Notes: generated by a model from the sequence alone, not told the origin. Shown: positions 7,760 through 20,345, numbered from the stretch's first letter. The stretch: 22,659 bases of DNA from Thermomucor indicae-seudaticae (GCA_000787465.1 JSYX01000579.1:1-22659); one strand, 5' to 3'. Translations and numbers: made by a program.

Positions 7760-10479
7760 ATGAGTCCGGTAAATCGATCAACATTTAGTCTTCGCTTTTT
7801 CTCTTCATTGACTGCTTTTTCCTTTCAAATATTGACGTAGCCAGGTGTCGGCAATATACAAAACAAACTCAAGGATAACCCGTTCCTTGCAAACGAAGCG
7901 CAAGGCAAAACCGAAAACAAGAAAAATGTGCGTGCTTCGATTCAGCGTATGGCTGCTTCGAGCTCTGTATCCTCCAACCCCTGGAGAAGTCAACTCAAAC
8001 CCGTTAAACCTCCACCAGAGCAGCAGAAACCGTCTCAGTCGACTCCAATTTCCTCCAAGCAGAACCAGTTTCAAAAGTCCAAGGCAGAATCTACAGAGAC
8101 AACAGAAGCACCTCAAAGGCTAAAGACAGAGCCATCCAAGTCTTTATCAACCTCGAAACAAGATACCCAATCCGAAACAAGCGCAGAGGAACCGGCTCAA
8201 ACACAACCATCGACCACGAAAGAATCGGCTAACAAACAGACCGCAGATATTAGGCAGGATCCACAGCAGAAACCATCATCCACCGCGACCCCGAAATATG
8301 AGTCAGCTAAGAACAAAATTACCGATACAAAAGAGGAACCAGCTCCTACACACCAAAAAGTGTCATCCATCGCGGCGTCGTTAGCCAAGAAACAAACCGT
8401 AGATACGAAACAGGAACCCGCTTCAGCACAATCATCTACGTCAACGCTGAGACAGCAGTTTCTAGCTAATAAACAAGCCGCAGATGCGAAGCAGGAATCA
8501 GCTCCAGCACAACAGAAACCATCAACCATCGTGACTTCAAAGTACGGATCAACCAAGGAACAAAACGCGGATGCAAAGCAGGAAGCGATTCAAACGCAGC
8601 AGCAAATATCGTCGGTGACGGCGAAGTTTGAGTTAGCCAAGAAAGGAAGTGTGGACACAAAACTAGAATCAGCGCAAACACAGCAACAAAAAGCATCATC
8701 AGCAACGACGGCGAAATATGAGTCACTCAAGAAACAAGGCGCGGATATCAAACAGAAACCAGCTCAAGTACAACAAGAAAAATCATCGATGCCGAGACAG
8801 GAATCGGCGAAAAAACTTGTAGATATAAGACAGCAAATCGAACAAAAAGCATCACCATCATCCACCACAAAGCAGGAGCTCCCCAACAAACAAAGCACAG
8901 TTATTAGACAGCAAGCATCATCCATGACCCCAAAAACCAAGAAGCAAAGCATAGATACGACGAAACCAAAACTCGAGCCAGAAACCACGCCAACTCAGAA
9001 GCAACAGACTAAATCAGAAGACCCAGTAGAGCTATCCGCACAAGATGATAGTCGTCAGTCAGCAGATGAAGACATAGATTATTCAGAAATGATGCGTGAA
9101 TTGCAAGTAACGTCTGCTCTATTAGCAGCGAACGAATTTGCGACACTGTCCATATCCGATGCAGAAAAATGGCACCAGGTAATCTCAGAATTTCTGTCTT
9201 ATGCTGACATAATCTAATCAATGGTGCGGAAAAATAATAAAAGCGCCATGTTCGTGCGAAGGCATCTGTTGCCAAGGTAAAGGACCGTGTGCTAAGCGAA
9301 ACCCAGATTCAGCGGTCCATTGCGTCGATGCTCAAGCTGGCGTGCAGCAAGGAAGACTGGATATGGATCACGGATGTGCAACAACGGGCTCAGCACGTGG
9401 AAGAGCTGGTTCAGGAACTTTATTACACGTTTTCGTATGCATGTGAATGTCAGGCGCAGTACCTACAGCATATTGCAGGAACGCTTGCTTCTGTCAACCT
9501 ACAGCAGCAGCAGCAGAGGCGGCAGCCAGCACCATCATCAACATCACTATCACTTGATAAGACGATCCTGAACCAGAAACACTTTGCTGATAGTGATGAA
9601 GAGAGTCTGTTATCGGACGAATCTTCGGCGCTGTTTGCTACGAAATCGGAGCGGACGAGTGCGACTAGTGTCATTGCGGAGGACAGGCAGCAGCAGAGAC
9701 GCGATGTTAATAGTGACCATTATTATTGGCAAGAGAAGCTGAAACAGGCAGAAGCGTCGTTTCGTGCTCAAGTGGACCAGTCACGAGAAACAGAAATGAT
9801 GCTGCGTCAGCAGGTCAAGGAGCTTCAGGCTGAACTTGTCAAGTCGCAGCAGAGACAAGAACAATGGCAGCGAGAACGACAGGCGATTCTACAACTACTC
9901 GATAACGGAAAAGATAATGGAAAAGACACTTCACTGTACAGCAGAGTGAAAGCGCTGATGGATACCAAGCACTCTACAGGAAAGGAGACCCAGGACTTGC
10001 AGGCCAAGCTGGATGAAATTGAGAGTGCGTTCCGGGCAGCCCAAGAAGAATACACGAGACGCGAGGCGGCATGGATGCTCCAGTCCGCGAGCGTGGAAGC
10101 TGAGTTGGGAGCGATCCTAAAAGAATACGATCGCTTGACACGCAATATCACCGACTTCAACCACGAGCGCAAGAAATACGAGACTCAGATCACCGAACTG
10201 AGACGTGAGCGACAATTACTAGATAAACAGGTGGCGGACTACAAGATTCAGCAGGATATTGGTAAAGACGGTCAGACCATGACGCTTCGCAAAGAGTTCC
10301 GTCAATTGATGGCGACCGTCAAAGCCGAACACCAACAAGAGCTCCAAAAGGAAATAGAGAAACGGCGTCAAGTTGAACTCGAACTGAGTAATATCAAGCA
10401 TGACTTGGAAATGAAACGATGGGATACCGTCAGTACGGCTGTTCAAACTCACTATGTAGCCTATCCACCTTCATCTTGA
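7760..10479 (+). CDS. Uds1 (up-regulated during septation)-domain coiled-coil protein
   Basis: Model: join(7760..7768,7841..9178,9244..10479), 860 aa. The first coding exon is only nine bases (M-S-P, in context CACCATG). The intron 7769-7840 has a GTAAAT donor and a TTGAC branch followed by a pyrimidine tract. Residues ~1-370 are low-complexity, rich in Q/S/K/T/P, with a ~28-residue degenerate tandem repeat. The splice 9178/9244 joins MMRELQVTSALLAANEFATL to RHVRAKASVAKVKDRV. That stretch resembles the fungal Uds1 domain (LL-x-F-x-L-S-x-E-E followed by R-I-x-x-L-R-x-K-L). Long heptad-like coiled coils follow, from about 9720 to 10420. Uds1-domain proteins are fungal and linked by name to septation; the biochemical role is not established. 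Alternative start: the in-frame ATG at 7949, if the tiny first exon is wrong. Confidence 0.7.
8216..8940 (+). repeat. Degenerate ~28-residue tandem repeats in the Uds1-domain protein
   Basis: About nine copies follow the pattern K-Y-E-S-x-K-K-Q-x-x-D-x-K-Q-E-x-A-x-x-Q-Q (for example KYESAKNKITDTKEE, KYGSTKEQNADAKQE, KYESLKKQGADIKQK), spaced about 80-90 nt. The copies have diverged but share codon-level similarity. This suggests expansion by unequal crossing-over or slippage of a disordered linker. Confidence 0.7.
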
Positions 10480-10701
10480 TTGCAACTGGTCTTGCAACCC
10501 TCCCGCTTGTGTATAATCATCTTCCTACACTTGTTCTTTGTACATTTTCATGATAAAGAAGAAACCCGAAAAAATTTTTTTCTGCTGGTCTCGTGGAACC
10601 GCTATTTTTGGCATTTCGCATCGGTTAAATCTTAACCTTGATCGTTTCGTTATCTCTATCTGTTCTCTCACATTCGATCTTTAAAGGGGCCGTGGGGTGA
10701 T
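10480..10701. other. Intergenic stretch after the Uds1-domain gene
   Basis: No gene is visible. It contains the likely 3' end of the Uds1-domain transcript (A/T runs near 10570-10580) and leads into the GATA-motif cluster. Confidence 0.4.
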
Positions 10702-10907
10702 TGATAAGACAGACTGAAAGCGAGACAGCCGATTAAAAAGGAGGGAAAGCGCGATAATAAGTTTGTTAGTACTGATAACGCAAAGAGGGAGACAGATAAT
10801 GCAACCACGATAATGCGATAAAGTGGAAGAATTACTTCATGATATAGTGGACCGTGTGAAAAAACAGACCGATGATGACTTCTGATTGGACGCCGATAAT
10901 TTTATCA
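10702..10907. promoter_or_regulatory. Cluster of GATA motifs upstream of the GATA factor gene
   Basis: GATA occurs at 10703, 10753, 10774, 10795, 10809, 10817, 10841 and 10895, and its reverse TATC at 10903. Eight of the nine are extended to (T/C/A)GATAA. About 1.6 would be expected by chance in this length on both strands. The cluster ends ~80 bp before the start codon of a GATA-type zinc-finger gene, which suggests autoregulation or control by a sister GATA factor. Confidence 0.6.
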
Positions 10908-10938
10908 AAGATCTCTCTTTGGACATGGATGACCTACC

Positions 10939-10980
10939 CCGTTCTCTCTCTCTCTCTTTCTCTTGTTTCTCTTTCTCTTT
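10939..10980 (+). promoter_or_regulatory. CT-rich tract before the GATA factor start codon
   Basis: A nearly pure pyrimidine run (CTCTCTCTCT.. then TTCTCTTTCTC) ends four bases before the ATG at 10984. Such tracts are common in fungal core promoters and 5' leaders near transcription starts. Confidence 0.4.
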
Positions 10981-10983
10981 TTG

Positions 10984-11703
10984 ATGGCTTTGTTGCAAAA
11001 GAAATCGATTAATGTGATGCGTGTTTATCAAGGAGAAGAACAACCGAAAAGCACAATCAACACGAATACAAATACCTCCTCGGTGTGCGCCAATTGCCAG
11101 ACAACCACCACACCACTATGGCGTCGCGACGCAACTGGCAAAACCATCTGTAACGCCTGTGGATTATACTACAAACTTCATCAAGTTCATCGACCGGCTA
11201 CCATGATGCGTACCGTTATCAAACGTCGAAAACGGTCTTCCTCTTCCGAAAAGAAACAAGCAAAACGGCAAAAACAACAGCAACATTCTTCTTCCTCGGA
11301 AGAAGATGATGAAGAGAATGAACAACAGCAGCGACAAATCACTTTACCTCCCATCCATACCGCCCTGAGCAACGAGGATGTAACATCGCCTTCTTCGTTG
11401 CTTTTCCATGTCTGCCCGAGAACCATCGATAGTCTTCGCAGACAACGTCAAGAACTCCAGAAACGTGTCGCCAATCTCTCCAATCTCTTGTCCGAAACCG
11501 TTTATAGTCTAAACAAGATCGATGCTGCGCTGGCTACAGATCGTCCTCTTACACCATGCCCCATTTGTCCGGAAGACCAAGAACACGAAATCGCTCGCTC
11601 ACTCTTGTCCCTCGCCACTTCATCTTCTCATAGTAGGCCACAGTTACCTCCACTCCATCATACCCTTGCTGTTGTAGATAAGAAAAGCATGTTTCCTTTA
11701 TGA
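10984..11703 (+). CDS. GATA-type zinc-finger transcription factor with C-terminal leucine-zipper-like segment
   Basis: This is a single-exon gene of 239 aa; the ATG at 10984 is the first in frame. One class IV zinc finger runs C-A-N-C, 17 residues, C-N-A-C, with the signature TPLWRRD and [12 protein letters not shown]. It is followed by a basic tail [16 protein letters not shown], which should contact DNA and act as a nuclear signal. Then come a Q/S/E-rich linker and a possible coiled coil starting [14 protein letters not shown] (about residues 148-180). The single finger plus zipper recalls nitrogen-control AreB/Dal80 proteins. The finger and its tail look closer to the C-terminal finger of iron regulators of the Urbs1/SREA type, but those carry two fingers. 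The regulated pathway is therefore open. GATA motifs crowd its own promoter. Confidence 0.85.
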   Translation: MALLQKKSINVMRVYQGEEQPKSTINTNTNTSSVCANCQTTTTPLWRRDATGKTICNACGLYYKLHQVHRPATMMRTVIKRRKRSSSSEKKQAKRQKQQQHSSSSEEDDEENEQQQRQITLPPIHTALSNEDVTSPSSLLFHVCPRTIDSLRRQRQELQKRVANLSNLLSETVYSLNKIDAALATDRPLTPCPICPEDQEHEIARSLLSLATSSSHSRPQLPPLHHTLAVVDKKSMFPL

Positions 11704-11806
11704 TTAATGAAATCCTTCAACAAAAAAGAAAACCGCGCTTGTTTTCTTTCTTTATTACTATCATGATTAGAAAAAGGAGGGATGATTAAATGGTATGGTG
11801 GATTGA

Positions 11807-13358
<1,552 letters not shown>

Positions 13359-13809
13359 GATGATGACGATGTAAAGTTAAAGATGGGGTTTAGAAAAGGT
13401 TGTCCAAAGTTAGGGTGAACGTAAGCAGTAAAGAGGAAAGAAAAAGGCGTCAGGGGCGCGACAGTACGCCAGCTTCTCTTTTAAAGCGAAAAGCAGGTCG
13501 GAGAACCATGCCCTTCCCCCGTTGCACGCGTGTGCTCTTTCCGTTTTTGCTCCCACCTTTTCCCCTCGTTTGACAGCTCATCACTTCTGAGAGAGCAATG
13601 TACAGACACCCCTTTGCTCCTTGAATTCAGAGAAATCCCTGTTACTGCTAACTCGGTTCTCCATGGGGATATTGACTTGTTTTTAAAAAGTGCCGGTTCT
13701 CGTAAGACATACAATGTACTAGGGCCAGGGACTAATGGCCCCTTGGATCGATAAACGGTGTAAAATCACATGCAGACAGATATATGGAGAGTGATGGGGA
13801 CGATGATGA
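13359..13809. other. Intergenic stretch between alpha-tubulin and SDA1
   Basis: This holds the alpha-tubulin promoter and leader and the SDA1 3' end. Two overlapping open frames near 13481-13754 lie on opposite strands, lack family resemblance and are not called. No TATA box is obvious. Confidence 0.45.
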
Positions 13810-16452
13810 TTAACGTTTCATTTTCTTTTGCTTATTGATAGCAGAACGTAGCGCTTTTTGCTTGTCTACCAGACTTCGTTTACTCTTGGCCACGACAGAC
13901 CGTTTATGTGCAATCATCATGAAGTTCTTGTTTCTCGCCTTTTCACGGTTCGTCGTGCTACCCCGTTCCTGTTTGCCCTTCTTTGATCCAAACTTCTCTC
14001 GTCCTTCGCGTCCTTGTTGAATAGACGCCATTCTAGCTTCATAGTCCATCTTTGCCTTTTTGCGCGGTCCGAGAATTGTACTTTCATCGACTTGACCGTC
14101 ATTACTATTCAAAGAATGGCATGTCTAGTTAAGAGCCTGTTACTCTAAACATCATTCAATGACTTAGTTACCTTTCTTCAGCTGAACGCTTTTTGCCCAT
14201 AGCTTGTTCTATAGCTTGGGTTTCTCGTAACTCGTTCAATTTCGCAAAATCAGCCGGTGTCAAAATACGCGTTGATGCCACCTTCAGCATGGCTTCCCGC
14301 TTCTTTTCTTCTTCGGCACGTCGTGCCTCTTCTTCCTGACGAAGCTTTTCCTTTTGTTCCTCAGTCAGTTCTTCCCTTCCTTGGGCTTCCTGAAGTTTGC
14401 GTAACCGCCGTTTGCCGATCCGTCGTTTCTTTTGTTGTCCGTCCGTCTTGTCATTGCCCTCTTCTTCCTTTGTCTTTGCATCTTCTTCTTCTTCATCATC
14501 GTCACTCATAGCGATATTGACATAACCATTCTCGTCGTCACTGGATACATCAATCCATCCTTCGTCATCGCTGTCACTGGTATCTTCGTCTACTTCCCAG
14601 CCTTCCCAACCGTCGTCATCATTCTGTTGTTCTTGCTGATCCAGCAACTCAACACCCTGTAGCGCATCCATGGCGCTGGCATCGACCGATCCAAACTGCA
14701 ATTTCTTGATAGATCCATCTTTCATTCGCATGGAAGCCTCCCTGCCTCGATCCTTACGAAGGAGCATCTCCGGGTTGGCCTCACGATAAAGCATAATGAG
14801 TGACCGAGCGCCCATGATGATACCCTTGTCTCTATGATTCTTGTACTGTGTCAAGTCTTGCAAGAGTGTTTCATTCATTGCAAGCGGCTGTCGAGCGCAA
14901 ATTTCACGAATACCGTTAAGCCTGACAAATAGCATATAGTCAGCATAACCTGGAAAGTGTAATACTCTTCGTTACTGCTTACCCTACGGCAATAACTTCA
15001 TTGGCTACTCGATCCGTTACAAAGTTATTTGCTATAGCTTTCAGCACGGGCTCAAGCACATCCGGTGGCACCAATGGGTGACTTGCTTGGGCAGCTGCAA
15101 CCAGAACCATGGTCACGTCTCGTTGTGAAGGTTGTAGATATTTTATCAGATATGGATAGAATTGCAGCAGTGATAACTGGTGGATGCCAATTACACGCGA
15201 GATCAGATTCATTAGTAGTAGTCGAACCTCCCAGCGGTCCCCTTTTGACGATAACTTAGAATACAGTTTTTCAGCGAATCCTACACAAGGAACAACATCA
15301 GACAATGTTCCACGATATTCCGTCACTTCGTCCTTCTTCTACCTTGTGGATCGTTCAACAAGTGCAAAGCAGAGAAATTGAATGCCTCTGCCTTGTTTTT
15401 CGCTTTCGACTTTCGTGCGACTTTCTTTTTTGCTGCCTCTAATTTTCTGGACTTGGCCTTGGTTTTTCTAGAGTGAATATGTGCCTGCTTCATTTTCTTC
15501 AGATCCGGTAACTACAGACATGCCCTTTTCTGTTAGACCCTGACAAAGTTCCATGGCCCGTCGCTTGTATATATCCATACATCCTCGTCATCGTCGGAAT
15601 CTTCTTCCGTTTCTTGATTCGTATTTAAAAAGAATCGAATGGCCGTTACCGAGATCTTAGTGACAGGCGAGAAGCAGGCTTCTGCAATCACATTGACTGT
15701 CTTTGCATCATTCCTATATATCCCCCCGCATCCCAGATGAGTCTTAACTCTGCATTGTAACTACTTGCTCTACTCCAACCATTTACCAGATATTCTTATG
15801 ATAGAGTTCAATGCAAACATCCACACTCCTTTTGGCTGCTACAGCATTTTCATCGCTGTTGCCCGTCTTGACCGACTCCAGCACTGTGAACATGTACGAT
15901 TGCAGCGTCTTGTTCAACTTATTATTTTTAGCCTTGGCGTTGGCGTTCTTGATGTCTGTGACGATATGGTTATACAATAGCTCTCGCAGAGCCTTGTCCC
16001 GACATTTGAAAAGCTTGAAAAATAGCGGTAGTAGTCTGTCCCATCAAGAACCACAATCAGCCTTACGAAACCTTCCACAACCGGATGATGCTGAAATACC
16101 GAGTATTGTCAATCACTTGTTTGTTGCGCAAAAGAATAAGTGCTTGGACAAACGTTTTGCGGACATCAGGATGCAAGACGACGCAATGCTGCTCCAACAA
16201 GTCGACAATCTGCTGAGGAAACCCGGCTGTTTCATTCGGGTAACATTGCATAACTTGGCTGACAAACGTAACTAAATCACATAATTCTTTTGATTCCTCG
16301 TCGGGTTTGAGGCAAAAGATGGACAAGGTCGACTGATAATGCCGGTATTGTTGAAGAAATTCAGCTTCGTATGACTTGGGATCACGTTTAATTAGATTTT
16401 GAAGCTGTGGAAGTTGGGTTGCAAGTAGAGCTGCTCTGTTACGTTTTCCCAT
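13810..16452 (-). CDS. SDA1: SDA1 family protein (60S ribosome biogenesis)
   Basis: Model: complement(join(13810..14104,14172..14921,14983..15280,15343..15511,15581..15713,15787..16035,16100..16452)), 748 aa, seven exons, all junctions GT..AG and in phase. Family landmarks in order: [12 protein letters not shown] near the N terminus, [93 protein letters not shown], a strongly acidic stretch with [11 protein letters not shown], the [13 protein letters not shown] element, and the basic tail [23 protein letters not shown]. Sda1/SDAD1 is a nucleolar-nuclear factor needed for 60S subunit maturation and export; in yeast its loss also disturbs the actin cytoskeleton. The start at 16452 gives [17 protein letters not shown], matching the family's N-terminal length. 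It is tandem with alpha-tubulin and ends 147 bp from the Dsc3 gene. Confidence 0.95.
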
Positions 16453-16598
16453 TAGATACTGCAACACGCAAGAAGTAAAAAAAAGTTGTTCTGCAAAAAG
16501 GTACGGAATTTAGTGGCTTATGTACTGAAATTCATGCGATTTCAAACGGTGGGTAACAAAGGTAGGAAATACGATAGAGGGTCAAAGGGTAGATGAAA

Positions 16599-17632
16599 CT
16601 AATATACATGCAGGATACCAAATGAGAGATTGATGAGCATACCAAGGACAATCCCTGAGTTGTTCAATCGGTTATCCAACCTTGTTCTCTCAAAGTGCAT
16701 AGGAAGACTTACCCATCTGATGCCTTCGAGTAAAGACGGACTCACGGAACCAAAATATGCACAGTATACCAAGGAAAAAACCTAGCAGTAACCCGTACAG
16801 CATCTCCCTGTATGTGCCTTGGATAACTGCGAACGACATATATGAGATGGGAGGCAAAAATCATGTCTGCCCATTTACATGTATTTACGTCCTTCCGGAA
16901 CAGTTTCGCCAGTATTTTCCATCCATCGTTCTTCTGATGCCAGCATTTCTTCTGTAGATTCTGCACCAGTTAAAACCCTTTCGGCCATTCTCCTCTTTCT
17001 CTAAAGCCTAGCTTAAGCCACTCACCTTCGTTCAAGGACAAGGTACCATGTAGCCGATGGAACTGCATCCGAATATCTCGTATTTCTTCTTCATTGTACC
17101 CGGATTCCTGTAGACGATTAAACCCCAAAAGCGGTACCTTTCGACGCTTCAAGAAAAAAGGGGCAGGCTTCATTAATTTTCGTTCTTACTTGGCCCGTCA
17201 AGAACTCTCCATACTTACAGGGACCGGTTTGTCGTTCTTTTTTGATTGTTTATGGACATAATCGGATATGGCGCAATGCATATATACGATGGGTGGTGAT
17301 AAAACCGTGCGTAAATCGGATGCTGCTGGACACTGGCCAATGCCGTAATCACACAGTCGTTTGTGGTGTGTGTCTTCCAAGATCCGGCCTCGGTAAATTA
17401 GACGAATGTTTTTGTTTTCGGTCTGTGATGGTTGAGCCTTTCGAATCTAATGGAGCCAATGCATTTAGCCTACAACCTTTTTCTTGGCGGACTATCGTGC
17501 ATAGTGTAATACCTTTTCTTTGAGAACGGCAACAGTATCTGATTCAGGCGAAGCGCCGAAGACAAGGTCTGGGCCTTCAGGCCACCGTATATGAATGTCA
17601 ATAGAAGGATAGAAATCAGATTGATTCGTCAT
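16599..17632 (-). CDS. dsc3: Dsc E3 ubiquitin ligase complex subunit 3-like (UBL plus two membrane helices)
   Basis: Model: complement(join(16599..16654,16713..16826,16889..16960,17026..17167,17219..17446,17513..17632)), 243 aa, six small exons with 51-66 nt introns. The N-terminal half is a ubiquitin-like fold with IRLIYRGRILEDTHHK, ending in VYMHCAISD. Then comes LLGFNRLQESGYNEEEI with RMQFHRLHGT, the hallmark of the DUF2407 C-terminal part. A conserved ERWMENTGE leads into a membrane helix (MLYGLLLGFFLGILCIFWF), a basic loop FTRRHQMG, and a second helix (IVLGMLINLSFGILHVY). In fission yeast and Aspergillus the Golgi/ER Dsc complex ubiquitinates membrane substrates, including the SREBP precursor, to permit its cleavage. 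The very short exons make automated prediction error-prone. The C-terminal helices in particular appear only after splicing. Confidence 0.85.
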
Positions 17633-18024
17633 TGACCACAATTCAGTCAAAGGGCAACGTGTGAAACCAGGTTATATTGGTATATGTGGGGTGAAAAGAC
17701 GCATGGTTGTGTGTCACCTTTCCCCATTTCAATGCATGAGATCTCCGTTCTCACGCCAACCCTGCTTTTTCATTTTATTCGCATGCCCACATGCATACAA
17801 TGCTTAATGCAACCAAGTAACATGCCTTTGTTTGACCTGATTTGCAGAGACACCAGATAGCAGAAAGATACTATTAGATGATGTATCTTTGTCCTAGTAC
17901 TTCCTCTAAGTAATGATCCATTAAAAGGGTGAATACAGGATTTGCACTGGGTTTTCGCGTAAATGCATCATTCAGCCTCCACTTCGAGTGAGGAAAAAGC
18001 AAAGAGACGCCTTACCCAGTAAGC

Positions 18025-18089
18025 ATCACCTGAATTTTCTCCTGGGCGGCTTTACTCCAGCCTAACAAAAAAAAAATCACCTGAATTTT
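18025..18089. repeat. 14-bp direct repeat ATCACCTGAATTTT, two copies
   Basis: Perfect copies lie at 18025-18038 and 18076-18089, separated by 37 bp that includes an A10 run. The function is unknown. Confidence 0.6.
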
Positions 18090-18223
18090 GTCGTGCCGGT
18101 AGTAATTCCGAAAGCTTTGCCAAGTCTCCGCCAGTGAGAACCGCAAAAGTGAGAATGAAAGTATGCAATTTAGTTCTTGTTCACCTTAATTTATTGGCTA
18201 AGTAGTGCAAACTTAATTGCTGC

Positions 18224-18277
18224 TTAGCGCAAACTTGGTTTATAGCTGACGCAAAAAGGATATTTCGAGCAAGCCAA
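18224..18277. repeat. Diverged repeat, copy B (partner at 42-96)
   Basis: It begins TTAGCGCAAACTTGG and contains GATATTTCGAG, aligning with 42-96 in the same orientation. A related half-copy, TAGTGCAAACTT, lies just upstream near 18203-18214, so the element has internal repetition. The differences from copy A are overwhelmingly transitions. Confidence 0.5.
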
Positions 18278-18713
18278 TTACAAACCAGTAGAGTTTTCCC
18301 CCTTTATTACCAAAGTTGAATGTGCCTGATTGAATCACGGGTAAATAGAGTGGGGATTTAAAGGAGATGATTGGACATTTTTCCATTCTGAAGCCTCGAC
18401 CATGCATTAATCGGAAAGCCTATGATTTGGCGTTGTATGTACTGATCCAAGAAAACTAACAAAAACGGGGTCCACACTGTATGCACTAGATATAGGAAGA
18501 AATGGCGCATAAGATGATTGGCATTCTAGGTCAATCACCCGCTATTATGATATGGTGATCCGTGTAAACAGGATGAGCGCATCAACAATAGGACTCAATG
18601 CAATATTGAAGACAGACAAATACAGCAATATACTATTCCTTTATGATGCGAATCCGCTTGCGGGTTTGTATTGTAAATCAAAACATTCTGCAGTTACTAG
18701 AAGGGGTCGGTTA

Positions 18714-20076
18714 TCAGTGATGGGCATAGGTCGGACTGTGGCTGCCATTGGGTAAATCAGTTCTTGCTGGTTTGTACCGCAGTGAGGTTGGCAATGTAGA
18801 GCTATCCAAAGAAGACTCGTCGTCGGGAAGCCTGGAGGCTCCATTTCGAATGTCGCCGTCACCAGAGTGATCCTGTTCGGACTCGAGGGCCACAAATCTC
18901 GGACCGTATGGGCAATGGCATTGGACGTGAACCAGAGAAGGATAGTATTGCCGGTAAGCAAAGTATGCTATTCCTGCACCTAATTCCATAATATTGCTTA
19001 GACTAGATACAAAACATCGCATGTTCCCCGTTACTACTTTATACATACCTAGCAATGAACCAATAAAGACATCTTGCCAATGATGACGGTAATCTCTTGT
19101 TCGTGATATCGCTACCAAAAGAGCTCCAATCATAGGAAACGCAAATAGAAAGCATTTGTACGTGTGCTGTGGTTCATTGTCAGTAACAGGATCAAGGCAA
19201 GTTGTGGACACACATACCCCGTGTTCATCGAACATGTGCATTTTGCCGGCGAGGTAAAAAGCAAGGTAGCCTAGACCAGCAAAAGAAACTGTTTATAAAA
19301 GATGTTAGCAATCTATATCGCGGATAAAGTATTTTATGGAGACACTTGCAAGAAGAATGACCACTGGGAAAGCTTTTATATCCGTCTTTCATCAGGTAGG
19401 AATTGACGGGCGTTGTGCAGATGGTGTAATTGGATAGACCTAGCGGTGGGTCCTCGGCATCCAGTGGAGGGTTGCAGCGACTCAAAAAGTCAGGTCTCGG
19501 CCGTCCAGCGGTTATCTAGTTTAGTTCAGTCACGTCGAATGGATCAGCGCCCTCGTCTTTTACTTGTGTGTATGGGAGTAGCTTACCTTGATAATATCAG
19601 TCATCATGATGGTGATTGAGAGTGCAAGACAAAGGCCTTTACTCGATCAACAGTTTCTAAATTTAGCTTAGAGTTCTCTCGACCCCACTTGCGCCATGAT
19701 CAATTTTCCCTTACCGAGGACTCCGCTATGGAAGTCATGCATGCTTCTTTGGAAGAACGTCGAGACAAGACCAATGACCACAATGGGTCCCACAAGACAA
19801 ATGAGCTAAAAGGAATTAACCGAACTTTAACCGTTTGTATAGGCCTTCCTGAATAAACAGTCAAAGCATTACCACCAAGCTCCACGCCGGAACTGTTTCG
19901 TGGACGGTGTATGGGTACATGATTGTCTTGTCTTGAACGGAAAACTCCCGATGGAATGGCGGAATCACGTCAATGGCAAAGAACACGACGGTCATCATGA
20001 TGACAAGGATCCAGTCCTTCAAATAAGAAAACACCAGTCGTTGTGTTCGTTTATCTCGCCAGTCAACCAAAGCCAT
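18714..20076 (-). CDS. PAP2-type lipid phosphate phosphatase (DPP1/LPP family)
   Basis: Model: complement(join(18714..18979,19049..19166,19218..19288,19350..19515,19587..19636,19715..19805,19873..20076)), 321 aa, seven exons. The three phosphatase motifs are complete: K-ITAGRPRP (exons 3-4), PSGH in FPSGHSSFSFAGLG (exons 4-5) and SRTRDYRHHWQD (exon 6), followed by FAYRQYYPSL. Hydrophobic segments include VIMMTVVFFAIDVIP-like helix 1, a helix after VPAW, TIMMTDIIK, LAFYLAG and MIGALLVAIS, as expected for a six-helix membrane enzyme. The family dephosphorylates phosphatidate, diacylglycerol pyrophosphate and related lipids. The intron 19289-19349 must use a GC donor (GCAAGT) to keep the PSGHSSFSFAG motif in frame. 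The last intron has two in-frame acceptors six bases apart (18980 or 18974). The start ATG at 20076 gives MALVDWRDKR. Confidence 0.93.
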
Positions 20077-20345
20077 TTTTTCCTTTTACGCAAAGACGGA
20101 GAGAGATGAAGAACGGGAAAAAAAGAGAACGTTTTAGGTGGGGTTCATGCCGAGCCCCCCATTCATTGATCACTCCGATATTTTATATATACGAACAAAC
20201 GAACATCTTCTTGGCATCAGACAGACGGAGCGTAGAAACAAATCGATCATTTGGGGGGGGGGGGCACGAAAAAGGCTATTTGTCAGATCAGTTCTGATTG
20301 TCAACGGCTTAAAACGCCAAGGCCTTATTTTGGTAGTGAATCGCA
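20077..20345. other. Promoter region of the lipid phosphatase
   Basis: Read leftward, a TATATATAAAA box lies at about 20181-20191, roughly 105 bp before the phosphatase ATG, and is a plausible core promoter. A run of 12 G on the plus strand is at 20253-20264. Confidence 0.35.
20253..20264 (+). repeat. G12 homopolymer
   Basis: Twelve consecutive G, upstream of the phosphatase promoter. It is listed as the longest homopolymer I noticed and a spot where length variation or sequencing error is likely. Confidence 0.8.

Larger units (their letters stand above)
17633..18713. other. Intergenic stretch between Dsc3 and the lipid phosphatase
   Basis: About 1.1 kb without a supported gene. It holds the Dsc3 promoter, a 14-bp direct repeat (18025-18089), and copy B of the diverged repeat found at the window's left end. 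The frame open at 18552-18755 mostly precedes and then overlaps the antisense of the phosphatase 3' end and shows no family features. Confidence 0.5.

Noticed and set aside
8216..8940. Regularly spaced repeats as a possible CRISPR array
   Set aside because: The repeats are degenerate, keep a reading frame throughout and encode a protein linker in a eukaryotic genome.
8197..8988. Minus-strand frames antisense to the Uds1-domain repeats
   Set aside because: They are repetitive only because the sense strand is; no start context or motif supports them.
13481..13754. Overlapping 74-77 codon frames on both strands in the tubulin promoter region
   Set aside because: They are of chance length, have no motif or splice partner, and lie between two well-defined genes.
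18552..18755. 67-codon plus-strand frame near the phosphatase 3' end
   Set aside because: It overlaps the stop of the minus-strand phosphatase gene, and its sequence has no family resemblance.
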